The translations under genes and the position numbers were made by a program. Under the pieces are notes generated by a model, which ran no database searches, was not told the DNA's origin, and was given only the letters and a program-made list of their open reading frames with translations. This document shows positions 27,460 through 35,322 of a DNA stretch of 64,000 nucleotides, piece by piece (the first letter of the stretch is position 1; each line of letters starts with the position of its first letter). The stretch is taken from positions 2,542,001 to 2,606,000 of the forward strand of contig NZ_VAJL01000001.1 in the NCBI RefSeq assembly GCF_006175945.1, in the 5' to 3' direction. The DNA comes from Chryseobacterium mulctrae. Its GTDB lineage: Bacteria; Bacteroidota; Bacteroidia; Flavobacteriales; Weeksellaceae.

Positions 27460-29583
27460 TTATTGCGCTCTGTCTTTTTCTTCAAAACTGATGCTTTTTG
27501 TACTTCGTTTCTTTTTGTTGTTTCCTAATGTGTAATTTATGTTTAAACGGAAGCTTCTGCCGTCCCAATAATTATTAAAATGTTGACTATTGTCTTTGAA
27601 ATACTTATCACCACGGTATCTTTGTGCAAAAATATTAGTTACGGTTGCATTGATCTGTAACTGCTTTTCCATCAATGAAACTTTTATTCCTGAAGTTAGG
27701 TTAGAAAAATTATGAAACGAAGAATTTACATTTTTATAAGGTAAATCCTGACTGTAGTTTAAGAAAAAGAATACTGTTTTATTTTTGTTTACAGTAAATG
27801 TATTGTTAAATGAGTAGCTAATATAATGGCCATTTTGAGTTTCTGCATCAAGATTATATACTTTTGAATCCATAAGTGATCCGTTTAAAGACAGACTCGT
27901 TTCCCAGAATTTGAAAAACTGATCAGTGTAAGAAGCATTGAATCCGTAAAAATTATTATCGTAATAATTAAGATAAGTTCCTATTTGAGAAAGTCCATCG
28001 ATTAAAGCAACTTGCCCGAAACCATTTTTAAGTTTCAAATAATAAATGCTTGCAGAAAATTTGCTGTTGTAAGTATATCCCAATTCCAGATTGTTAATGT
28101 AAGATGGCTTAAGCAAAGGATTTCCGGATGAATATGAATATGGGTTCTCATACCATCTGAAAGGATTAAGATTGCTCATACTTGGACGGTTGATTCTTCT
28201 TGAATAAGAAAGGCTGAAGACATTTTTTTCCTTTTTATAAGAAACAAAAGCCGATGGAAACCATTGTCCGTAATTGTATTTGTTTTCTAAGTTTGTTGAT
28301 GGAGTAAAGCTTTGAGCCTGAGTGTTTTCATAACGAAGCCCTGCTTTGGTTTCCCAATGTTCCCCAAAACTTTTAGCATAACTAAAATAAGCAGCATAAT
28401 TTTCTTCCTTATATTCAAACAAATTGGCTCTTTGCAAATCAGGAATATATTGATTGTTAATAATGTTAAAATATTGCAAATCGGTAGAGTTTTTAAACTG
28501 ATTAAATTTAAGTCCAGTTTCAATGGTGCCAAAAGAAAACGGGAGTTCCAAGTCTCCTTGCAAAGAAAAAACCTGTGGCTCAACAATTGATCTTGTATTG
28601 ACATATTGTATTGAATTATCACTCAATTTCAATGTTGAAAAGTTAACATCTGTATCAGAATTATTTTTAAAAAAGTTTCCTGCAAAACTCAATTTTTTTC
28701 CCAATGAATCTAATTTTAAATCATAATAAGCACTCAAAGTATGAGTTGGAGTTTTTTCGCGGTGAAAAGTCTTTGTTAAAAGGTTTTCTACGGATAAGTC
28801 GGTATCAACATTTCTTGTTTCGTTTACAATATCCATCCCAGATCTCTGATGAGCATAGATGTATTCCATTCCGATCTCAGAGTTTTTATTGAGCTTGTAC
28901 GAAAGATTTAGGTTAGGCGTCAATTCTTTCCACATATCTTTTCTTACAGAACGGCTGTAGTTTTGGGAAGCACCTAAAATACTGTAGTTTTCTTCTGAGC
29001 GCTTTGCTCCGTCTGCATAACTTGTTTTTAAAGATAAGCTAAGTTTTTCAGTCTGATAATTTAATGATCCTGTTGAATTTCCACCTGAGTAAGTTCTTTG
29101 GTTCAATCCTGTATTCACTGATCCGCTCCAGCCTAAGTTTGGATTTTTTTTAAGAATAATATTGATCAATCCACTATTTCCCTGAGCTTCATATTTTGCT
29201 GGTGGAGTAGTGATTACTTCTATTTTGGCTATGTTTTCCGAGCGTATTGTTTTCAGATAATTAATAAGATTTGTTCCCGAAAGATTCAGTATTCTTCCGT
29301 TGACCATTACATTTACACTGCTCTTTCCTGCAATAGAAATGCTTCCCAGATTATCATCTACTTTCAACATCGGAACATTGGCCAATGTTTCAGCACCATC
29401 CATTCCTTGAGAAGCTACAGAAGCTTCAACATTAAAAATAAGACGATCAGCTTTTCTTTCGAGAAGGAGTTTTTTCTTCACAAGAATATTAACTTGTTCT
29501 ATAGTTTTGAGGCTGTCATTTTTCTTTTGCGAAAATAAAACTATTGGAAAAAAAGATATAATCAGTAAGTTTTTTGTTTTCAT
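27460..29583 (-). CDS. TonB-dependent-receptor-like outer membrane beta-barrel protein (second of two)
   Basis: 707 residues, same architecture as the downstream gene: signal peptide (residues 1-18), plug-like region with ETLANVPMLKVDDNLGSIS, VNVMVNGRILNLSG and IAKIEVITTPPAKYEAQGNSGLINIIL, then the barrel. Both proteins share ERKADRLIFN/EQKADRTIFD near residues 40-50. A tandem duplicate with divergence is the simplest reading. The substrate cannot be deduced. Bases 27404-27459 separate the pair without an obvious terminator. Confidence 0.85.
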   Translation of the reverse strand: MKTKNLLIISFFPIVLFSQKKNDSLKTIEQVNILVKKKLLLERKADRLIFNVEASVASQGMDGAETLANVPMLKVDDNLGSISIAGKSSVNVMVNGRILNLSGTNLINYLKTIRSENIAKIEVITTPPAKYEAQGNSGLINIILKKNPNLGWSGSVNTGLNQRTYSGGNSTGSLNYQTEKLSLSLKTSYADGAKRSEENYSILGASQNYSRSVRKDMWKELTPNLNLSYKLNKNSEIGMEYIYAHQRSGMDIVNETRNVDTDLSVENLLTKTFHREKTPTHTLSAYYDLKLDSLGKKLSFAGNFFKNNSDTDVNFSTLKLSDNSIQYVNTRSIVEPQVFSLQGDLELPFSFGTIETGLKFNQFKNSTDLQYFNIINNQYIPDLQRANLFEYKEENYAAYFSYAKSFGEHWETKAGLRYENTQAQSFTPSTNLENKYNYGQWFPSAFVSYKKEKNVFSLSYSRRINRPSMSNLNPFRWYENPYSYSSGNPLLKPSYINNLELGYTYNSKFSASIYYLKLKNGFGQVALIDGLSQIGTYLNYYDNNFYGFNASYTDQFFKFWETSLSLNGSLMDSKVYNLDAETQNGHYISYSFNNTFTVNKNKTVFFFLNYSQDLPYKNVNSSFHNFSNLTSGIKVSLMEKQLQINATVTNIFAQRYRGDKYFKDNSQHFNNYWDGRSFRLNINYTLGNNKKKRSTKSISFEEKDRAQ

Positions 29584-29666
29584 TCTTCTGGTTTTGGTTA
29601 AGATTAAATTCTTAATAGTTTTAAGAAAAGGAATAAATTATGTGTAGAAAACTCAGGAATTCTTAA

Positions 29667-30500
29667 TTACAGTGCCTCAGAAATTTTAATCAGATTGAAT
29701 CTGTCGTCCAGTTTTATAAACTCCTGCATCATTGCTGCGTGACCTTGACCAACGATGATGACAATATTTTCATCATTATTGGAAACTGTGTTTTGAATAG
29801 TTGAGTACATTATTAGATTTCTTCTATACCAACCGGATACAAGATCAGACCCATAAAAATCAGGTGTTTTGTTTAATCTGTTGAATAGATTAATATATAT
29901 ACCCTTATTTTGTTGTAGCTCTTCTTCTGTATTAAAGCATTTTAAAATGTTCGCTAAATCGCTTTTGGAAAAGCATGAGTTCTTTTTATTACTGGATTCT
30001 TTTATTTTTTCCTGAAATGCAGATTCTTCTATTGTTTGCATTTCTTTTGCCTTTTGCTGAAAAAGATCGAATCTCATCTCAGCAGGGTAATCCATCGCAT
30101 AAACCTTTGTATTCTCAGCTTTTTTTGCAAGTCTGAAACCAAATTGGAAGATCTCGCCTTCTTCAAAATATCTTTTCTGCCAAGATTTTGTAAGAGTATC
30201 TTCTTGGAAGTAAGGTTTTCCAGCTTTGTATAAATCGTAAAATTTCTCAAGTGTTTTCTGGTTTTTACTTGGGTATTCTACAAAAACTTTTGATGGTTTA
30301 TATTTTTTTGCAATTTTATTTGTGATTTTTTCTAAGCTATTCTGTCTGTAATCTTTTAGAATATCAATTTCTTCTGATTTGACAGCATCTTTACCGGGGT
30401 TATTAAAATGCATTGTTCCTACTAGAATGACATTGATTTTTTTTTGACTGTAGCAATAGATACAAAGAAGACTCAGAATAAGTGTGAATAAAGATTTCAT
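29667..30500 (-). CDS. DUF5694-type exported protein
   Basis: 277 residues with an N-terminal signal peptide (hydrophobic FTLILSLLCIYCYS). The mature part begins VILVGTMHFNNPGKD, then KVFVEYPSKNQ, and ends with NIVIIVGQGHAAMMQEFI. These blocks (GTMHF, a glutamate after FVEYP, and GQGH) recall the TraB/TIKI-like superfamily of metal-dependent peptidase-like or heme-related proteins, and the DUF5694 family name fits from memory. Function is unknown. It is upstream of and in the same direction as the two beta-barrel genes, 83 bases away, so a shared transcript is possible. Confidence 0.7.
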   Translation of the reverse strand: MKSLFTLILSLLCIYCYSQKKINVILVGTMHFNNPGKDAVKSEEIDILKDYRQNSLEKITNKIAKKYKPSKVFVEYPSKNQKTLEKFYDLYKAGKPYFQEDTLTKSWQKRYFEEGEIFQFGFRLAKKAENTKVYAMDYPAEMRFDLFQQKAKEMQTIEESAFQEKIKESSNKKNSCFSKSDLANILKCFNTEEELQQNKGIYINLFNRLNKTPDFYGSDLVSGWYRRNLIMYSTIQNTVSNNDENIVIIVGQGHAAMMQEFIKLDDRFNLIKISEAL

Positions 30501-30654
30501 ATATTTAATTTTTTATTGGTACAAATGTATCTTCAAAGCTTTTTTTATGAAATAGCGTTTAGATTTGAACCAATTTAAATCCGACCAAAATATTTTCGTC
30601 GATAAAAAACGGGTGTTTGTAGATTTGGAAAGTTTTAGATATACTTATTGTATC

Positions 30655-30662
30655 TATTTTTG
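30655..30662 (+). promoter_or_regulatory. -7 box for the LytS/LytTR operon
   Basis: TATTTTTG fits TAnnTTTG and ends 4 bases before the first ATG (30667), which would give a leaderless or nearly leaderless message. No TTG at the correct -33 distance. Confidence 0.4.
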
Positions 30663-30666
30663 GTAA

Positions 30667-31014
30667 ATGAAAAGTATAATACTCCTTTTAGGTTTGGTCT
30701 TTATGCATCCTGATGTAAATAATCATAGAGTAGATGTTTGGAAAACAATGACAATAGCTCCGAACGAAAGCATTACTATTAATAAAGTGAAAGCGCCAGT
30801 AACTTTAGAAATAAAAAATCTTTCAGATGAAAATATAGCTTTAGTTTCTGAGCTGAAAATACCTTCTGAAATTTTGGGTAAGTCTGAATTTAAATATAGA
30901 TTACCTAAAAAAAGCAGTTTAAAGATTGAGAACAGAAATACAAAACCTGTTTCAATATATTTGCATTATTACTCCTCTCAACCAATTATAGTTAATAATA
31001 AAGAATTACGATGA
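30667..31014 (+). CDS. Small exported protein at the head of a two-component operon
   Basis: 115 residues. A short hydrophobic N-terminus (SIILLLGLVFM) may be a signal peptide or anchor. The rest looks like a small beta-sandwich with the alternation KVKAPVTLEIKNLSDENIALVSELKIP; no family is recognised. Its stop overlaps the start of the histidine kinase by 4 bases, so the two are translationally coupled. A role as an extracytoplasmic accessory to the kinase is an inference from position only. Confidence 0.65.
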   Translation: MKSIILLLGLVFMHPDVNNHRVDVWKTMTIAPNESITINKVKAPVTLEIKNLSDENIALVSELKIPSEILGKSEFKYRLPKKSSLKIENRNTKPVSIYLHYYSSQPIIVNNKELR

Positions 31015-32027
31015 AAGCAAAACAGATTTTATTTTTACACCTATTTTATTGGATTCTTAATGTTACTTTTTCCATTTTGATACCGATATTAATATGGAAA
31101 ACTGATCACGCTTTATTGAATGCCACATTTTTTATGGTTAGTTTTATCGTTTTTTATATTAATTATTTTTATATAGTTCCGTTTTTCTTTAATATCAAAA
31201 AGCTGTATTTAACGATTTTTGGCTTTTTTATCAGTGTCGGCTGTTTTGTGATCTTTCGATATTTGTCAGAAGAGTTGATTATGCCGATTTTTATTGGACA
31301 TGGTAATTATGCTGAAGGTACTTCGCTTTGGTTTTATTATTTTGATAATGTTTTTTATAGTTCTAATACATTGTTCATCAGTACTGCACTAGCTTTGTTC
31401 AATATATTTTTTAAAAGAGAAGAAGAACGCCAACAATTGATTCAGGAAAAAAAATCTGCCGAACTCAAAGCTTTGAAAACTCAGATCAATCCGCATTTTA
31501 TTTTTAATACATTAAATAATATTTATTCTTTAGTGTATCAAAATTCAGATAAGGCTTTGCCTGCCATTGAAGAATTGGGACAATTATTAAGATACAGCAC
31601 AAAGGATCTTGAGAAAGATTTTATTACTTTAGATAAAGAAATTGGTTATCTAGACAGTTTAATTGCTTTAGAAAAATTGAGAATTAAAAATCCAGAATTA
31701 TTAAATGTGGAAAAAAAGCTGTCGCATCCAAAGCTGAATATTTCGCCGATGCTTTTAGTTCCTTTCGTTGAAAATGCTTTTAAACACGGAGATTTTAGAA
31801 ACAAAGGTTTTGATATGAAAATTTCAGATAACAATAAAATTCTGCATTTTTATCTTTCAAATTTTAAAAAAGAGAAAATGAAGGATTCTGTTTCCGGAAT
31901 CGGGATTGAAAATGTAAGGAAAAGACTCGAAATTTTGTATCCTAAAAAATACGAGCTGAATATGATTGAAACGGAAACCAATTTTACCGTAGATTTAAAG
32001 ATTGATTTGAAGAATGAAGAAAATTAA
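31011..32027 (+). CDS. Sensor histidine kinase of the LytS/YehU (His_kinase) family
   Basis: 338 residues. Four membrane helices occupy about residues 8-135, followed by a coiled linker (KREEERQQLIQEKKSAEL) and the kinase signature LKTQINPHFIFNTLNNIYSL, in which the histidine of NPHF is the phosphorylation site. The ATPase part shows LVPFVENAFKHG (N-box) and GIGIENVRKRLE (G-box). No extracytoplasmic sensor domain is evident, so the membrane part itself or a partner may sense. It overlaps the response regulator gene by 14 bases. The pair forms a classic LytS-LytTR system. Confidence 0.93.
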   Translation: MKAKQILFLHLFYWILNVTFSILIPILIWKTDHALLNATFFMVSFIVFYINYFYIVPFFFNIKKLYLTIFGFFISVGCFVIFRYLSEELIMPIFIGHGNYAEGTSLWFYYFDNVFYSSNTLFISTALALFNIFFKREEERQQLIQEKKSAELKALKTQINPHFIFNTLNNIYSLVYQNSDKALPAIEELGQLLRYSTKDLEKDFITLDKEIGYLDSLIALEKLRIKNPELLNVEKKLSHPKLNISPMLLVPFVENAFKHGDFRNKGFDMKISDNNKILHFYLSNFKKEKMKDSVSGIGIENVRKRLEILYPKKYELNMIETETNFTVDLKIDLKNEEN

Positions 32028-32697
32028 ATGCATTATTGTTGATGACGAACCGCTCGCAGTATCACTCCTCAGAAGTTATGTAGAGAAAATTCCGTTTCTT
32101 GAGCTTATTTTTTCTACTGAAAACCCTATTGAAGCTTTAGAATTTATTCAGAAGAACAATGCAGATCTTGTCTTTTTAGATATTCAAATGCCGGAATTAA
32201 CGGGGATTAACTTCATGAAAATCGTCGGCGATAAAATGAAGTATATTTTAACTACGGCTTATTCAGAATATGCTTTAGAAGGATATGAGCACAATGTGGT
32301 CGATTATCTTTTAAAACCAATTTCTTTTGATCGTTTTAGCAAAAGCGTTATGAAGGCTCAGGAACGTTTTCCTGTAACTGAAGCTAATGAAACCGGACAT
32401 TTTTTCGTGAAATCTTCGGGTCAGCAACACCGCATTAATTTTGATGAAATTCTTTATGTGGAAAGCATTAAAGATTACGCCAACATCAAAACGGAAACTC
32501 AAGAATACATTGTTTTAGATACTCTGAAATCTCTCGAAAATCAGCTTCCGGCAAACTTTACGAGAATTCACAAATCTTTTATTTTAAATTTAAATAAAGT
32601 GAAAAGCCTAAATTCAAAAAAAGTAATTTTGATTTCGGAACATGAAATTTCTGTGGGAGAAATATATAGATCTAATCTTTTGGAAAAACTGAAATAA
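32014..32697 (+). CDS. LytTR-family response regulator
   Basis: 227 residues. Receiver domain about 1-120: IIVDDEPLA with acidic pocket, phospho-acceptor Asp in VFLDIQMPELTG (about 55), and the lysine in VDYLLKPISF. The LytTR DNA-binding domain spans about 130-225, with ILYVESIKDYANIKT and NFTRIHKSFILNLNKV typical of the family. It probably controls genes from direct-repeat sites and is phosphorylated by the upstream kinase. The target genes are unknown. A symmetric terminator follows at 32701-32722. Confidence 0.93.
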   Translation: MKKIKCIIVDDEPLAVSLLRSYVEKIPFLELIFSTENPIEALEFIQKNNADLVFLDIQMPELTGINFMKIVGDKMKYILTTAYSEYALEGYEHNVVDYLLKPISFDRFSKSVMKAQERFPVTEANETGHFFVKSSGQQHRINFDEILYVESIKDYANIKTETQEYIVLDTLKSLENQLPANFTRIHKSFILNLNKVKSLNSKKVILISEHEISVGEIYRSNLLEKLK

Positions 32698-32700
32698 AAA

Positions 32701-32727
32701 AGCAACTTCAATGGAAGTTGCTTTTTA
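32701..32727. terminator. Bidirectional terminator between the LytTR regulator and aconitase genes
   Basis: AGCAACTTC / GAAGTTGCT nine-base stem with an AATG loop, preceded by A and followed by T runs, at the meeting point of convergent genes. Confidence 0.85.
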
Positions 32728-32747
32728 TGTATGATAAAAACTAAATT

Positions 32748-35015
32748 TTAGTTTTCCTGTTGCTTAATTAAATTCAAAGCAGAACCTGCTTTAAACCAAT
32801 CAATTTGCTGATCGTTGTACGTGTGATTGGCTAAGATAATGTCTTTCGTTCCATCAGCATGTACAAATTCTAAAGTCAATTGTTTTCCTGGAGCAAACTG
32901 ATCAAGATCTAAGAAGTTAACCGTGTCGTCTTCTAAAATTTTATCATAATCAGATTCATTGGCAAAAGTAATTCCTAACATTCCTTGTTTTTTAAGGTTC
33001 GTTTCATGAATTCTTGCAAATGATTTTACCAAAACGGCTTTCACACCAAGATGTCTAGGTTCCATTGCAGCGTGCTCTCTAGAAGAACCTTCACCGTAGT
33101 TTTGATCTCCTACAACAATAGTCGGAACACCTGCAGCTTTGTAAGCTCTTTGTACAGCCGGAACTTCTCCGTATTCACCAGTTAATTCATTCTTAACGTG
33201 ATTGGTTTCCATGTTATAAGCATTGACTGCTCCAATCAACATGTTGTTTGAAATATTATCAAGGTGACCTCTGTATTTCAACCATGGTCCAGCCATAGAA
33301 ATGTGGTCGGTGGTACATTTTCCGAAAGCTTTAATTAAAACTTTTGCTCCGGTAATATTTTTACCATCCCAAGCTGGGAACTCTTCCAATAACTGAAGTC
33401 TGTCTGAAGTTGGACTTACATTGACCTGAACACTAGATCCGTCTGCAGAAGGAGCTTGATATCCGTTGTCATCTACAGCAAATCCTTTTGCAGGCAATTC
33501 AAAACCTTTTGGCTCATCTAATTTAATTTGTTCACCAGCTTCGTTGGTTAAAGTATCTGTAATCGGATTGAAATCTAATCTTCCGGAGATCGCCACTGCT
33601 GCAACCATTTCCGGAGATGCTACAAAAGCATGTGTATTTGGGTTTCCGTCGGCTCTTTTTGCAAAGTTTCTGTTGAAAGAGTGAATAATCGAGTTTTTCT
33701 CTCCTTTTTCAGCACCTTCTCTGTCCCATTGCCCGATACAAGGTCCGCAAGCATTGGTAAAGATTCTTGCATTTTCAAATTTTCTGAAAGAATCTAAGAA
33801 GCCGTCTCTTTCTGCAGTAAATTTCACCTGCTCAGAACCAGGATTAATTCCTAAAATAGCTTTAGGTTTTACCCCTTTTGCAACTGCATCTTCTACAATA
33901 GAAGCTGCTCTCGATAGATCTTCATAAGAAGAGTTCGTACAAGAGCCAATCAATGCCCATTCAACTTCAAGAGGCCATCCGTTTGCTTCAGCTTTAGCTC
34001 TGAATTCAGAAACAGGAGTCGCTAAATCTGGAGTAAAAGGTCCGTTCAAATGAGGAGCTAATTCAGAAAGATTGATTTCTATTAATTGATCGAAATATTG
34101 TTCAGGGTTTGCATACACTTCAGCATCACCTGTTAAATGTTCAGCAATTTTATCAGCAGCATCTACAACATCTTGTCTTCCTGTAGCTGCTAAATATCTT
34201 CTCATTGAATCATCATATCCGAAAGTAGAAGTTGTAGCTCCGATTTCAGCACCCATGTTACAGATCGTTCCTTTCCCTGTTGCTGAAAGAGATTCTGCTC
34301 CTTCTCCGAAATATTCTACGATACATCCCGTTCCTCCTTTTACGGTAAGAATTCCTGCCACTTTTAGAATAACGTCTTTTGCTGAAGTCCAGCCAGACAT
34401 TTTTCCTGTTAATTTAACACCTATCAATTTTGGCATTTTCAGTTCCCAAGCCATTCCGGCCATTACGTCTACCGCATCAGCTCCACCAACTCCGATGGCA
34501 ACCATTCCTAAACCTCCTGCATTTACTGTATGAGAGTCGGTCCCGATCATCATTCCACCTGGAAATGCGTAGTTTTCTAATACAACTTGGTGAATGATTC
34601 CGGCTCCCGGTTTCCAGAAACCAATTCCGTATTTATCACAAACCGAACTTAAGAAGTTGAAAACTTCAGAGTTTTTATTAATTCCTTCCTGCAGATCTGC
34701 TTCTGCACCTACTCTTGCCTGAATAAGGTGATCAGCATGAGCCGTTGAAGGAACTGCTACTTTGGCTTTTCCAGCCTGCATAAATTGTAAAAGTGCCATT
34801 TGCGCAGTGGCATCCTGCATTGCAACTCTATCCGGAGCGAAATCTACATAAGAATTTCCTCTTTCATATTCTTGTGTTGCGTTTCCTTCCCATAAGTGTG
34901 TGTAAAGGATTTTTTCTGAAAGTGTGAGTGGTTTTCCTGTAATTTGTCTTGCCGCAGCAATTCTTTCAGGATAACGCTCGTACACTTTTTTGATCATGTC
35001 AATGTCGAAAGTCAT
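32748..35015 (-). CDS. acn: Aconitate hydratase (mitochondrial-type/AcnA-superfamily)
   Basis: 755 residues. It isomerises citrate to isocitrate in the TCA cycle using a labile 4Fe-4S cluster. Cluster cysteines lie in [14 protein letters not shown] and [12 protein letters not shown]. Other family blocks are [39 protein letters not shown] and, in the C-terminal swivel domain, [22 protein letters not shown]. Length is that of the mitochondrial-like aconitase class rather than the ~890-residue AcnA of E. coli. It lies downstream of the unrelated AcnB gene on the same strand, but a terminator at 35251-35285 separates them. Confidence 0.95.
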   Translation of the reverse strand: MTFDIDMIKKVYERYPERIAAARQITGKPLTLSEKILYTHLWEGNATQEYERGNSYVDFAPDRVAMQDATAQMALLQFMQAGKAKVAVPSTAHADHLIQARVGAEADLQEGINKNSEVFNFLSSVCDKYGIGFWKPGAGIIHQVVLENYAFPGGMMIGTDSHTVNAGGLGMVAIGVGGADAVDVMAGMAWELKMPKLIGVKLTGKMSGWTSAKDVILKVAGILTVKGGTGCIVEYFGEGAESLSATGKGTICNMGAEIGATTSTFGYDDSMRRYLAATGRQDVVDAADKIAEHLTGDAEVYANPEQYFDQLIEINLSELAPHLNGPFTPDLATPVSEFRAKAEANGWPLEVEWALIGSCTNSSYEDLSRAASIVEDAVAKGVKPKAILGINPGSEQVKFTAERDGFLDSFRKFENARIFTNACGPCIGQWDREGAEKGEKNSIIHSFNRNFAKRADGNPNTHAFVASPEMVAAVAISGRLDFNPITDTLTNEAGEQIKLDEPKGFELPAKGFAVDDNGYQAPSADGSSVQVNVSPTSDRLQLLEEFPAWDGKNITGAKVLIKAFGKCTTDHISMAGPWLKYRGHLDNISNNMLIGAVNAYNMETNHVKNELTGEYGEVPAVQRAYKAAGVPTIVVGDQNYGEGSSREHAAMEPRHLGVKAVLVKSFARIHETNLKKQGMLGITFANESDYDKILEDDTVNFLDLDQFAPGKQLTLEFVHADGTKDIILANHTYNDQQIDWFKAGSALNLIKQQEN

Positions 35016-35322
35016 ATCTATTTTAATTTTTCTTTTCTAATAATTTTCCGGGTTTTTAATTAAAACTAAAGCCGGAAGTTTTTTCAAAATAAGTTCATCA
35101 AATACTATTCCTACCATTCATAAAATAGGACTAATTAGATGAATAACTACTATTTTTTATATCTATGAAGTTAAGAAAAATTAAATCTTGAATCATTGAC
35201 ATAGGTTAAAATAATTCCAGTCGCTCTTAAATGGAAAGATTCTAAACAAAAAAATGGAAGACTTCAAAAAGAAATCTTCCATTTTATATTTAAAAAGTTT
35301 TGCGACTTTAATTTAAAATCTA
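35016..35322. other. 307-base gap between the two aconitase genes
   Basis: Apart from the acnB terminator at 35251-35285 it shows no ORF or recognisable RNA. It should contain the promoter of the downstream aconitase gene on the minus strand, which I could not pin down. Confidence 0.5.
35251..35285 (-). terminator. Terminator after acnB
   Basis: AAAATGGAAGA / TCTTCCATTTT eleven-base stem with a 13-base loop; the run of A on the left becomes a U tract on the minus strand. Confidence 0.8.
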
